Positions 1 through 10,526 of a stretch of DNA of 64,000 nt are shown here, piece after piece. Source of the stretch: Gambelia wislizenii (Eukaryota; Chordata; Lepidosauria; Squamata; Crotaphytidae); contig JAUMIR010000003.1 in assembly GCA_030847615.1 (NCBI GenBank), positions 33,726,501 through 33,790,500 on the forward strand. The letters run 5' to 3'. The position numbers and the translations under genes are program-made. The notes under the pieces are model-generated. The model was given only the letters and a program-made list of their open reading frames with translations, was not told where the DNA came from and made no database searches. Every line of letters begins with the position of its first letter. Positions within the stretch are counted from its first letter, which is position 1.

Positions 1-912
1 TGGACAGTATCTTGATTCACAAGCATGACTGTACATTAACTTCAAACAATGGATAGTTTTGTATACCAGCGATTTTGCCAAAAGACCATGGCAACAAAAG
101 AACACTGCTGCAATTTTGCATTAATGTGCAGCAACCAAAATTATATCCTCTCATCTAGACAAGCCCAGAGTTTGAAAAAAGCAGTATGCAAGTATTTGCG
201 AATATAGTCATAGTAATATGGAGTAGTAAGACTCCAAGGACAAAGGTGAGCCAGAGAGGAGGAAACCCCTGATCAGGGGAGGAACATGAAATTCAGAGAA
301 CACTGGTCTCTAGAAGGATGGTAATAAGAAATGAAAGCTGGGGTAGGGAGAAGCAAAGTCATGTAAGGCTTTAAAAGCTAGGACAAGAAGCTCAGACTGA
401 GGACATTTTCAGACGATCCTTGCCATGCAAGGATTGTCTGAAAATGTCCTGAATCCTAAGAAAGATAGGCAGCCAATGAAAGGATTTCAAAAGTGGAGTA
501 ACAGAATCAAAGCAACAACTTGCCTCCCCACCCTCCAAAAGATCTTAGAAGCAGAATGTAGAACAGAAACCAGGGAACTAAAATGTATTAATGGAAGACT
601 GGTCAAAAGAAAATTATAGTAGTCATGGCAAGAAATAACTAAAGCAAGTTGCAGAAGAATCAGACATGAATGGTCTTGTTCTGGCAAAGTTATAAAGAAA
701 AAAGTAACATAACTTAGCCAGAGTGTCAATATGAATAGCCAAAGTAAAAGTCAAAAATTAAAACCAAGGGCCCAACTATACGAGCCCTCCCCCCCCAAAA
801 AAACAGAGTGCGCCACAGTAATGGCATTTCTCAGCAGCTGCAACCTGTCTTGAAGGTGTTTTGGCCCCCAAAAGCTTTTCATGCCCGCCAGTCAAAATGG
901 TGGCCACAAGTG
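1..912. repeat. Direct repeat unit, left copy, 5' part
   Basis: This stretch matches 9598-10509 almost base for base. The one difference I found is in a C run near 787-796 (8 versus 7 C). The left copy is broken by the L1 insertion and resumes at 7431-7448, giving about 930 bp in all. It starts TGG and ends near TTTTCA, which would fit LTR ends. However, I see no primer-binding site after it, and no polypurine tract before the right copy. The window begins at the first matching base, so the true left edge may lie outside. A 64-codon ORF at 425 is present in both copies; I do not recognise it and do not consider it a gene. Confidence 0.85.
894..912. repeat. L1 target-site duplication, left
   Basis: The 19-base sequence AAAATGGTGGCCACAAGTG occurs here and again at 7412-7430, exactly bracketing the L1. 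The uninterrupted site, with a single copy, is in the right direct repeat near 10490-10508. Confidence 0.95.
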
Positions 913-2087
913 GGACTTCTGGCATGGCGGCGTAGCGAGTGGCATCAGGAGTGAGGAGTTCTTGCTCCTGCTGTTATCTGGGCTCTGGATTGGACTGGGA
1001 TTAAATTACAAAGCGATGGGAATGTAAGAGAGGAGAAAGTGCTGAAACTACAAGAGTTGAAAAAAGTGGCGTGGGAGTTGGAACTGCAATTTTGACAACT
1101 GTTAGAGTGGAGAGAGAAGGAACAAGTGTGAGAATAAGGAGAGAGCGAGGAGTGGAGGGGAGTGAAAGTCCTGGAGTGAAGAGACAGCGTGGTGGTGAAG
1201 AGAAAGCAGAGAAGAGATGATTGAGAGGAAGGAGTAACCTGCAAAAGCTGGTGTGGAGTTAACGCTGGCTGAGAATAAGGGAAGAGGAAGAGACAACGAA
1301 GAAAGGCTGAGAGAGTGGGGGTCCTAAGATTTAGACAGATGCTTTAGTACTGTGAAAACAGAGAGGACTGAGAGGACAGAGACTGAGAAATTAGTATATA
1401 TTAAAAAAAAAAAGGAAATAGATGAACTGAATTGGAATAGGTGAAAGGTAAAATGTACTGTTAACAATTACATTTAAGTTTGGGAAAATTGAAAAGAAGT
1501 AAGTCTGCTTAAAATTTGTGTTGCTGGAATGTAAATCTAAATTGTTTCAAGAAAAAGAGGTATAATACTATAACACTGGAGAATTGGCGAAAATAATAAT
1601 ATATTAAGGAGCAAAAAAAATTACGCAGTATACTATAGCATTGTGTAATATAGCATTGTGTAATAATATATAGTATAATATATTATTATATAGTAATAGT
1701 ATATAGTATATTATATTATTATATATTGAAAAGGGTGACTTTAGAGGATATCAAGACAAGGTGATTGTTAAATATGGGAGCTTAAATTCTGAACTTTGGA
1801 AATATAAGAGGTTCTGTATTTAGTATGTTTTCTCTCTGACTAAAACACTGTAATTGAAAAATTATTATTGAATTTTGAGCTATTAAGAAGAAAAGGGAAA
1901 AGCTATAGGGCCTGGAATTAAAGATACTGTTAACTACGAGTTACATTTTAGTAATTTCCTGCATGACTTTGGAGGTAAATATCTAGTTAGTAAACATTTA
2001 TAATCTTTAATTTATAATTTATATATTTTGTGAATATAAATATAAATACAAACAAAATATAAATATAATTTTGGAAGTAAAACAAAA

Positions 2088-3215
2088 ATGGCAACTGGTA
2101 CTAGAAGACATCTGCAGGGACAAGCACAACAAACACAACAAACACAATTGGTGTTGCAGAGAAGGCCATCGATAGAGGGAACTACTAAATCAACAGAATT
2201 GAGCTCAATTATACTGGAAGAATTAAGGAAGGAAATGAAAAAAATGAGACAGGAAATAAGAGAAGAAATGAAAGAGATAAGGGCTGAGATGAAAAATGAT
2301 TTAAAAAAGGAAATGGCAATATTTGGGAAAAGACTAAATAAATTGACAGAAGATATCGATTCTGTAAAAAAAGAAGTACAAAGTATAAAGACAAAAGTTC
2401 ACATAATAGATGAAACAACAAATGTATTAACTCAAGAACAGGAGAACGAGAAAAAGGTATTATTGAATAATGATTTGAGACATAGAGAAAAATGTTTAAA
2501 AATTAGGGGGCTACCAGAAAAAGATAATGAAAATTTATTGGAAAGATTGATAACCCCTATGGCAAAATTCATCGAAACAACTGAGGAAAGGCTTGACCTT
2601 CAAATTGATAAAATTTTCAGAATTAATTCAATTATAGCGAAGGAAAGGAAAGTTCCAAGGGATATAGCAGTATGCTTTACAAGAACAAATTTAAGAGAAC
2701 AATTCATTCAAAAAAGTTATAATGAAAACCTAAATATAGAAGGAATAGATCTGAAAATATTTAAGGACATACCACCTGAGATCTTAAAAAAGAGACAGGA
2801 CTATAGGTTTCTTACTCAAATGTTAGTTGAAAATAAGATAAGTTATAGATGGGAGAGAATAGAAGGAGTATCCTTTATGTATTAACATAAAAGATATAGA
2901 ATTAATACGGTAGAAAAGGCAAAGGATTTTATTAAAAAACTGTTAAAGGACAAGAAGCTAAAGACAAAAACGTACAAAGACGTGGAGAAGACTGGAGAAA
3001 AGAGATGGCAGAAAGAGGATGAAGAACAGAGGAAAAAGAAAGGGAAAAATAGAGAAGAAAGAGAATCAGAAACTGAGGAGATAGGAGAAGGAGAGGAGGA
3101 GAGATTAACTGAGGAAAGTGACGGAGATGATAGAAGAGAAAATTTAGATGAAGAAGAGATGGTAGAAGAAGGAAGAGGGGGTGAAGAAGAAGAGGTGGAA
3201 GAAGAGGGAAATTAA
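2088..3215 (+). CDS. L1 ORF1 protein (RNA-binding chaperone), interrupted by one stop codon
   Basis: L1 ORF1p forms coiled-coil trimers that coat L1 RNA in cytoplasmic particles. The first ATG (2088) opens a 265-codon frame: a Gln-rich start, a heptad-like Lys/Glu coiled coil at about residues 45-120, then a region containing KIRGLPEKDNENLLERL that looks like the RRM-type core, and a basic C-terminal domain. TAA at 2883-2885 stops the frame, but the same frame stays open to 3215. The downstream part begins in a way that fits the rest of the C-terminal domain and ends in a very Glu-rich tail (about 3060-3215). A single C-to-T change in a Gln codon would explain the stop. ORF1 ends 39 bp before ORF2, the usual L1 layout. 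Confidence 0.85.
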
Positions 3216-3254
3216 GGATGAGTACATAAATGATAATTATTTAAATAAGACAAA

Positions 3255-6065
3255 ATGGATCTGAAAATACTTTCTTGGAATATAAAAGGATTAAATACGG
3301 AACATAAAAGAAAACAAATTTTTCATTATTTAGAAAAATCACGATCAGATATTATATGCCTCCAAGAGACACGAATCAGGAAAAAAGATGAGAGATTTTT
3401 GAAAAACCCCAAACTAGGACAAAGTTTTATATCAGCTAGTGATAAGAAGAAAAAAGGGGTAGTTATGTTTGTTAATAGGAGATTACAAGCAAAATTGGTG
3501 ATGGTGGATGAAGAAGGATCGTATGTGGGGATTGAAATAAAAATCCAAGGAGCAAAAATATTAGTAATAGGAGTATATACTCCAGTACAAGCTCAGGAGA
3601 AATTCTTTAATAAATTAAAAAGAGAGATAATGAAACATGATTTAATTTTTGAAAATATGGTGTTGTTAGGGGATTGGAATGGGGTGTTGGACCCCGAAAA
3701 AGATAGGAAATCAGATAAACCTTTAAGGAAGAACCAGGGAAAACTACCAAAATCTTTCTTTAATTTGAAAAAAGATCTGGAACTATTAGATGTCTGGAGA
3801 TGGAAATATAGAGGGGCGCAAGGATTTACTTTTTATTCAGATGCTCATAGATCACTTTCTAGAATCGACATGTTCTTTGTTACTAAAAAGTTGGTACCAA
3901 TGATTAAATCTATGGAAATAGAACCGAGATGGATCTCAGATCATAATCCTATTTCACTTATATTATCGGAAGGAACAAAAGAGACACAATGGAGACTGAA
4001 CGATAATCTGCTGCGAGAGGAAAGGAATATTAAAGAAATAAGAAAAATTTTGAAACATTATTTTGAAGAAAACACAACAGATGAGGTCAAGACGATTACG
4101 ATTTGGGAAGCCAGTAAGGCCGTAATGAGAGGGTATTTTATAAAAAAGGCATGTGAAGAAAAGAGACGTCAGAGAGAGAAAACTCAACAAATTTTTCAGG
4201 AACTATTAAGATTGGAAAAGCAATTGGATCAAAACCCAAGTAATAAAAAAGTGGTGACAAAATTGGAAGTGTTGAGAAAGGAAATGCAATCACTGAATCT
4301 GCTAGAAGTTGAACAGTCTTTGAAAATGACAAGACAAAAACACTTTGAACAAGCTAATAAGCCTGGGAAGTGGTTAGCCTACAAATTGAAGAAATATAGG
4401 GAAAATAAAATCATAACAGAAATTAACTACAAAGGAAAAAGGAGTACAGACCAGAATCATATAAAAGAAAGCTTTCAAGAGTTCTATAAGGAACTGTATA
4501 ATGATCAATTTCATAAAGGTATGGAGGATTTAATTAAGGAATATTTGGACCATCAAGAAATAATAAAACTAACAGAGAACCAGAAAGAAACATTAGATAA
4601 AGAGATCACAATAACGGAAATCAGTGATGCAATTACGAGATTGAAATTTGATAAAGCTCCGGGAGCGGATGGTTATACTTCAAGATATTATAAAGAACTA
4701 AAGGATGATTTGTTAGTTCCTCTCCAAAAAACATTTAATGCCATTAAAAAAGAAGGTATACCAAACTCTTGGAAGGAAAGCAATATTATGTTAATACCAA
4801 AAGAAAAGAAAGATAGAAAAGATCCAGCAAATTATAGACCTATATCGCTGTTGAATATAGATTACAAGATCTTTGTATCTATTCTTGCTGATAGATTTAA
4901 AAAAATTTTGAATCATATTATCCATACAGATCAAAATGGCTTCCTTCCGAGTAGATATATGAGAACAAATATAAGAACGGTACTAGATCTTTTAGAATAT
5001 TATGACAAACATAACGAGAAGAAAATGGCATTATTTTTCTTAGATGCCGAAAAGGCATTTGATAACGTGAGATGGAATTTTTTGAAGAAAGTGCTTGAAA
5101 AAATGAATGTTGGGGATAAGTTTAGAGCTTGGATTGATTTGATCTATGAAGAGCAGACTGCTTATGTGATAGCAAATGGCGAAAAAACAGACAGAATTAA
5201 GATCACTAAAGGAACAAGACAAGGTTGCCCGTTGTCACCTTTATTGTTTATCGTATTAATAGAAATCCTGCTTAATAGTATTAGAAAAAACAAGAATTTA
5301 AAAGGAACCAGGATAAAGGGAAGTGAATTTAAAGTCAAGGCATTCGCGGACGACATGGTGATGATATTGGAAGACCCGCTGAAGCAGTTGGATGAATTTA
5401 AAAAAATATTTGAAGATTTTGCGGTGGTTTCAGGATTTAAGATAAACAAGGAGAAAACGGTCGTCCTAACGAAAAATATTCAAGAACAAGAAGAAGAAAA
5501 GATAAAAGAGAAAACAGGATTCAAAATTGAAAAGAAAATTAAATACTTAGGAATTTGGCTGACCAAGAGAAACGCAGATCTTTTTGAAAATAATTATGGC
5601 CCATGGTGGAGAGAGATGAAAAAAGAACTAGCAAAATGGTCAAGGTTAAACTTGTCTTTTTTAGGGAGGATCGCATCGGTGAAGATGTCAGTCTTGCCCA
5701 AATTTATATTCCTCTCTCAGAACTTACCAATTATAATAAATAATAAATGTTTTGATATTTGGAGAAAGGAACTACTTCAGTACGTTTGGATGGGTAAGAA
5801 GGCAAGAATAAAGTACAAATTACTAACGGATAGGAAGGAAAGAGGAGGTTGCGCTTTGCCAGACCTATTGAAATATTATCAGGCCAGTGTGATCACATGG
5901 CTGGAACCATGGATACGACTAGATGATAAGAAACTACTAGACTTAGAGGGACATGATATATTCTATGGCTGGCATGCGTATTTAATATATAATAAAAAAA
6001 GGATAACAAAAATTTTACCCACCATTATATCAGAAGAGCACTACTTAGAATTTGGGAAGATCTGA
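3255..6065 (+). CDS. L1 ORF2 protein, endonuclease and reverse transcriptase part
   Basis: ORF2p nicks the target DNA and copies L1 RNA at the nick. The N-terminal AP-like endonuclease shows SWN at residues 7-9, QET at 37-39, GDWN, SRIDMFF and SDHNPISL near residue 228. The reverse transcriptase shows KAPGADG, NYRPISLLNIDYKIF, FLDAEKAFDNV, GTRQGCPLSPLLF and the catalytic FADD at residues 697-700 (about 5343-5354), followed by YLGIW. The frame closes at 6063-6065. The true product continues in another frame from about 6017, so this end is a frameshift and not a natural stop. The start ATG follows ORF1 closely, as in other L1s. Confidence 0.95.
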   Translation: MDLKILSWNIKGLNTEHKRKQIFHYLEKSRSDIICLQETRIRKKDERFLKNPKLGQSFISASDKKKKGVVMFVNRRLQAKLVMVDEEGSYVGIEIKIQGAKILVIGVYTPVQAQEKFFNKLKREIMKHDLIFENMVLLGDWNGVLDPEKDRKSDKPLRKNQGKLPKSFFNLKKDLELLDVWRWKYRGAQGFTFYSDAHRSLSRIDMFFVTKKLVPMIKSMEIEPRWISDHNPISLILSEGTKETQWRLNDNLLREERNIKEIRKILKHYFEENTTDEVKTITIWEASKAVMRGYFIKKACEEKRRQREKTQQIFQELLRLEKQLDQNPSNKKVVTKLEVLRKEMQSLNLLEVEQSLKMTRQKHFEQANKPGKWLAYKLKKYRENKIITEINYKGKRSTDQNHIKESFQEFYKELYNDQFHKGMEDLIKEYLDHQEIIKLTENQKETLDKEITITEISDAITRLKFDKAPGADGYTSRYYKELKDDLLVPLQKTFNAIKKEGIPNSWKESNIMLIPKEKKDRKDPANYRPISLLNIDYKIFVSILADRFKKILNHIIHTDQNGFLPSRYMRTNIRTVLDLLEYYDKHNEKKMALFFLDAEKAFDNVRWNFLKKVLEKMNVGDKFRAWIDLIYEEQTAYVIANGEKTDRIKITKGTRQGCPLSPLLFIVLIEILLNSIRKNKNLKGTRIKGSEFKVKAFADDMVMILEDPLKQLDEFKKIFEDFAVVSGFKINKEKTVVLTKNIQEQEEEKIKEKTGFKIEKKIKYLGIWLTKRNADLFENNYGPWWREMKKELAKWSRLNLSFLGRIASVKMSVLPKFIFLSQNLPIIINNKCFDIWRKELLQYVWMGKKARIKYKLLTDRKERGGCALPDLLKYYQASVITWLEPWIRLDDKKLLDLEGHDIFYGWHAYLIYNKKRITKILPTIISEEHYLEFGKI

Positions 6066-7006
6066 AAAGAAAGTTCTATCATAAAATTCCAATATGGACC
6101 TCCTCCCAAGAGGCCTTTTTTGGAATTTCAAAATTGGCAAACCGGGATTGGCTCACTTATCAACAGATCCTTACAGATAAAACTCACCTACAAAAAGCAA
6201 TCAAATCTAGAGAACAATTGAACGAAGAAGGACATAATATAAGCTGGTTTCTATATAAACAAATATATGAAAGATATAAGATGGATCAAAAATTAGAGGG
6301 CTTTCAAGATGAACACAATGAAATCGATAAGATAATCTTTGGTAAAGGTGACCAACATATAGCTAAATATTACAGATTGCTGTTGGATAGAGAGTTAGAG
6401 GATGAGTTAGTAAAAGAAAACATGATTAAATGGGCGATGGATTTACAACAGGTGGTAGAAATAGAGAGGTGGGAAAAATCTTGGGAAATCACTCAAAAAT
6501 TTACACTGGCGGTTAAAATGAAAGAGAACTATTATAAAATGTTTTTTCGATGGTATCTGACACCTGTTAAATTGAACAAAATATATAAGACGGGCAAGAC
6601 CCAGTGTTGGAAGTGTAGGAAAGCAGAAGGTACTTTCTGCCATTTATGGTGGAGATGTCAGCTAGCAAGAAGATACTGGAAAAAAATACATGTAAGCATA
6701 AGCAATATTTTGGGAATTAATTTTAGCTTAGACCCAGAAATTTATTTGTTGAATATGGTCGATAGGATAGATAGAGGAGTGGAGAAGGCAAAGATAAGGA
6801 TCTTGCTATATATGGTAACTTTAGCAAGAATTTTATATGCAAAATATTGGAAAAGGGAAGAAATACCAACCATAGAAGAGTGGTTGGGAAATCTATATGA
6901 AGCTCTAGAATCCGATAGACTTTCAGCAAGACTAAAAAATAAGTCAATAGATATAGTGGAAAAAGAATGGGAAATAATTTTGAGAAAACTCAGAGGAGAA
7001 ATATGA
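6017..7006 (+). CDS. L1 ORF2 C-terminal part, shifted frame
   Basis: This continues ORF2 in the +2 frame. The frame carries a natural L1-like sequence (HHYIRRALLRIWEDLKRK) from about 6020, well before the next possible start. The switch must lie after the TAA near 6001-6003 of this frame, and most simply in the run ACAAAAATTTTACC (about 6007-6020) by loss of one A. The tail carries the cysteine motif CWKC...CHLWWRC at about 6605-6658, the usual nucleic-acid-binding end of L1 ORF2p. Together with the first part, ORF2 would be about 1,250 codons, normal for L1. Confidence 0.85.
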   Translation, partial: THHYIRRALLRIWEDLKRKFYHKIPIWTSSQEAFFGISKLANRDWLTYQQILTDKTHLQKAIKSREQLNEEGHNISWFLYKQIYERYKMDQKLEGFQDEHNEIDKIIFGKGDQHIAKYYRLLLDRELEDELVKENMIKWAMDLQQVVEIERWEKSWEITQKFTLAVKMKENYYKMFFRWYLTPVKLNKIYKTGKTQCWKCRKAEGTFCHLWWRCQLARRYWKKIHVSISNILGINFSLDPEIYLLNMVDRIDRGVEKAKIRILLYMVTLARILYAKYWKREEIPTIEEWLGNLYEALESDRLSARLKNKSIDIVEKEWEIILRKLRGEI

Positions 7007-7411
7007 ACTTAATGTTGGATGTAAACAAAACAAAACAAATCAAAAATCTTTATTATGCCATACCAGAATGGTTAATAAGAGGAAAATGAGAATAAGAAAT
7101 GTGTACAACCAAAAATAAAAATTCAAATGTGGGTTATGTGACAAGGAATAGTAGTAACAGATGGGAGAAAAAAGAAAGAAAAAATGAACTAATTAGGAAG
7201 TAAAGCATTTATAGGAACGGAAAAGGGAATATATAGCATGTTTGTTTTAGTTTAAAAATAATGGTTGCATGATGTAATGTAAGGTATTAAGAAATCTTTG
7301 TTTGGTTTTTTATGCCTTTGTATATATTTTATATTATGCCTTTGCATACATTTCTATGTTATTGGATAAGAATGGTGGTGGGATGTAACTATATAAAAAT
7401 AAATTAAAAAA
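7007..7411 (+). other. L1 3' UTR and A-rich end
   Basis: This A/T-rich stretch after the ORF2 stop ends in AAATAAATTAAAAAAA directly before the right target duplication. No other feature is seen. Confidence 0.7.
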
Positions 7412-7448
7412 AAAATGGTGGCCACAAGTGAATTACTCACATTTTCAC
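7412..7448. repeat. Right L1 target duplication and end of left direct repeat
   Basis: 7412-7430 repeats the 19-bp target site. 7431-7448 (AATTACTCACATTTTCAC) is the remainder of the left direct-repeat unit and matches 10509-10526. Beyond this point the two copies diverge. Confidence 0.9.
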
Positions 7449-7859
7449 TGAGATACAACAAGGAGAAAGAACAATTAAACAAGATAAACCAGGAAAACCA
7501 GAAAACAAATTCAAAGAGAACAACCATAAATGATGTACAAAAGGATCTCAAGTACTATTTAAAAACATGACTGACTTGTTACCCTTCAGATGTTGTTGGT
7601 CTGTAACTCTCATCAGGCCTAGCAAGCATAGCACATTGTCTTAAAGATATTGATGATAGTCCTGGCTAAACATGTCCGTTGTAAGTTTCTAGTGATTTCA
7701 AGTTAAGTTAAATATGTGCAAAACATGCTGAGCCATCTTCCAAAATTTCTTGACCTGTTCTGCTGATAAGATAATAGCTAGAACACTTGAATAAGATAAA
7801 AAATAGGACATATATAGTCTGGAAATACTTGTAGTTATTTGCTGTCAAATTGGCTTCAA
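7449..7859. other. Unclassified sequence between the direct repeats
   Basis: No gene is seen. 7576-7625 resembles the 'ccttcagatgttgttgg...aactctcatcagg' stretch common to reptile hAT-like MITEs, but it is too short to classify firmly. Confidence 0.4.
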
Positions 7860-8295
7860 CTTATTATGGTGAGGCTATGAATGAGAAACCTCCAAGATAT
7901 CTGGTCCTGCTAGGTCTTGCAAACTCAGGGTTGTGGCTTTCTTGATTGACTCAATCCACTTGTAGTGTGGTCCCCCACTTCTCTTACCGCCTTCCGCTTT
8001 AACAAACATTATAATATTTTCCAGTGAATCACATCATCTCATGATATATCCAAGGTATGACAACCTCGGTTTAGTCATTTTGGCTTCTAGAGAGAGTTCA
8101 GGTTTGATTTGCTCTGGTACCCATTTATTTGTCTTTTTAGCAGTCCACTGTACCTATAGAAATCTTCTCCAGCACCACATTTCAAATGAATTGATTCTTT
8201 TCTTTTCAGCTTTCTTCATTGTCCAGCTTTCACATCCAAATGTAGATATTGGAAACACTGCTTCTAAGATCTTTTTAATGAGGGTTCATCATTAA
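7860..8295 (-). mobile_element. RTE/BovB-like LINE fragment
   Basis: This segment and 17185-17600 share an ordered series of phrases (GAGAAACCTCCAAGA, then CTCATGATATATCC or its relative, then CCAGCACCACATTTCAAA, then CAGCTTTC). They are therefore copies of one dispersed repeat. The order and wording fit the antisense strand of an RTE/BovB-type LINE, an abundant family in squamates. The copy is degenerate, with no useful reading frame. Confidence 0.5.
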
Positions 8296-8689
8296 TAAAA
8301 AATCACGGAACCTAGCAGGAGGGAAATGGAACGAGCACAGAGTGAGGATGACGGGAGATCGGGAGGTCGGGAGAGGGAAGGGGGCATGCGAAATGTGGCG
8401 CTGCTTCCAGAACAGCCCCATTTCTGTCCCGATCTCCCTGGGGAATAATTTCCCCGTGTGAAAATCTCCCAAGTCAGAATGCACAGAGAAGCTATTATAA
8501 TCCACAAACACCAGAACAACTTCAACAGGAAAGAAGAAACCCTAAAAGTAAACAAAATCTGGCTCCCAGTCCTGAAAAACAATAGAATCAAAACTCAACC
8601 CTTACAAATGAATTCCACCCAGGGACAGGGTGATTTGCAGCAGATAATGGGCCATCAACCAACCATTAGCTAAACAGACACTAATCCTC

Positions 8690-8925
8690 CTTGCATATCT
8701 ACATCCAGAAACTAACCATTCAATACACAAATTTACATATCCTCCCCAACAGGGGTTCACAGTATATACCCCCCCGACTCCTACCCAACCATTCTCTGAA
8801 GATGCCAGCCACAGATGCAGGCAAAACGTCAGAAGTAAACCCTTCCAGAACATGGCTTCACAGCCTGGAAAAAAAAACAAGGAAAATCTATGGATGCTGG
8901 CCATGAAAGCCTTCGACCTCACAAA
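8690..8925 (+). mobile_element. Penelope-like terminal fragment with degraded hammerhead-like core
   Basis: It contains CTGAAGATGCC, CAGATGCAGGC, AAAACGTCAG and then CCAGAACATGGCTTCACAGCC. This is the same series as the palindrome at 28118-28405. The expected GAAA of a hammerhead-type core reads AAAA here (near 8823), so any ribozyme activity would be lost. Assignment to Penelope-like elements rests on recognising this recurring terminal sequence and on its inverted arrangement at the other locus. Confidence 0.5.
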
Positions 8926-9597
8926 AGGAGAAGTGATTCTAACAGCTCATTCATTCATTCAGCACTCTAAACCTACATAGAATTTTTAAAAAGCACATGA
9001 CTGCCAATGGACAGATATATAGAAGATGAAAAGATAAATATACAGAGATGCATAATCTGTATATAAAACATCATAAAGATAAACTAAAGTTCCAAAAGCT
9101 ATGAAAAAAAGTTTTAAGTGGTGGGGTTGTCTAGACAGTGAAAATACAGCTCATAAAATTCGAGGACAATAACTTTTATCCCAGCAAAATCCCACAGTGA
9201 TTTGCCATATTTGGAACGAAGGGGGCAAAAACTCCAAAAACTATATGGGAGAAAGCCTTTGTGGCTTCTCCCAAGATTTTTTTTAAAATGCAGGGGAAAT
9301 GCACATTCGCACTAATTAGGACAACCAAATTGCAGCGCAGCAGATTCCTAAATAAGAGCAGAAGTGGAAACCTGATTGGTTGGATGTGCTCAGGGCGGTG
9401 GGCTTGCCAGCAATGAAATGGCCAGAAGTGCCATTTTAGTTTCACATTAGCGATCATGTGCTTTTTCGCTGTGCTGAGGCAACCAAACAGCTTTATTAAG
9501 CTGAAGGTCATACTTGCGCACCTTAGATTTACATTAAAAAAAAAACCTGTGGAGTGCCGATAACTTGTGGAGAATAATAATGAGAGTGATTCACTCC
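8926..9597. other. Degenerate repeat DNA, no gene
   Basis: 9120-9420 shares its theme with 28613-28900 (GTTGTCTA near the edge, CAAAAACTCCA, GAGAAAGCCTTTG..., GGGGAAATGCACA, ACAACCA). It is probably a second copy of the same DNA-transposon-like element. No reading frame is convincing. Confidence 0.45.
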
Positions 9598-10526
9598 TGG
9601 ACAGTATCTTGATTCACAAGCATGACTGTACATTAACTTCAAACAATGGATAGTTTTGTATACCAGCGATTTTGCCAAAAGACCATGGCAACAAAAGAAC
9701 ACTGCTGCAATTTTGCATTAATGTGCAGCAACCAAAATTATATCCTCTCATCTAGACAAGCCCAGAGTTTGAAAAAAGCAGTATGCAAGTATTTGCGAAT
9801 ATAGTCATAGTAATATGGAGTAGTAAGACTCCAAGGACAAAGGTGAGCCAGAGAGGAGGAAACCCCTGATCAGGGGAGGAACATGAAATTCAGAGAACAC
9901 TGGTCTCTAGAAGGATGGTAATAAGAAATGAAAGCTGGGGTAGGGAGAAGCAAAGTCATGTAAGGCTTTAAAAGCTAGGACAAGAAGCTCAGACTGAGGA
10001 CATTTTCAGACGATCCTTGCCATGCAAGGATTGTCTGAAAATGTCCTGAATCCTAAGAAAGATAGGCAGCCAATGAAAGGATTTCAAAAGTGGAGTAACA
10101 GAATCAAAGCAACAACTTGCCTCCCCACCCTCCAAAAGATCTTAGAAGCAGAATGTAGAACAGAAACCAGGGAACTAAAATGTATTAATGGAAGACTGGT
10201 CAAAAGAAAATTATAGTAGTCATGGCAAGAAATAACTAAAGCAAGTTGCAGAAGAATCAGACATGAATGGTCTTGTTCTGGCAAAGTTATAAAGAAAAAA
10301 GTAACATAACTTAGCCAGAGTGTCAATATGAATAGCCAAAGTAAAAGTCAAAAATTAAAACCAAGGGCCCAACTATACGAGCCCTCCCCCCCAAAAAAAC
10401 AGAGTGCGCCACAGTAATGGCATTTCTCAGCAGCTGCAACCTGTCTTGAAGGTGTTTTGGCCCCCAAAAGCTTTTCATGCCCGCCAGTCAAAATGGTGGC
10501 CACAAGTGAATTACTCACATTTTCAC
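9598..10526. repeat. Direct repeat unit, right copy (intact)
   Basis: This is the uninterrupted partner of 1-912 plus 7431-7448. It carries the empty L1 target site, so the L1 arrived after the two copies came to exist, or into only one of them. Near-identity over about 930 bp argues for recent duplication, LTR pairing or gene conversion. The flanks on both sides differ from those of the left copy. Confidence 0.9.

Larger units (their letters stand above)
913..7411 (+). mobile_element. Full-length L1 LINE retrotransposon
   Basis: A 6.5-kb non-LTR element of the L1 clade, inserted in the left direct repeat. Order: 5' UTR (913-2087, starting GGACTTCTGGC, with AT-rich tracts at 1630-1725), ORF1 (2088-3215), ORF2 (3255-7006), 3' UTR (7007 to about 7400) and a short A-rich tail. 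Perfect 19-bp target duplications and a complete 5' end show target-primed reverse transcription of a full-length copy. Only two disabling changes are obvious: a stop codon at 2883 in ORF1 and a 1-nt frameshift near 6007-6017 in ORF2. It is therefore young by reptile standards but not autonomous as it stands. Confidence 0.95.

Noticed and set aside
1..10526. LTR retrotransposon or endogenous retrovirus bounded by the 930-bp repeats
   Set aside because: No gag, pol or env frame, primer-binding site or polypurine tract between the copies; the only large ORFs belong to the inserted L1. Kept as a direct repeat.
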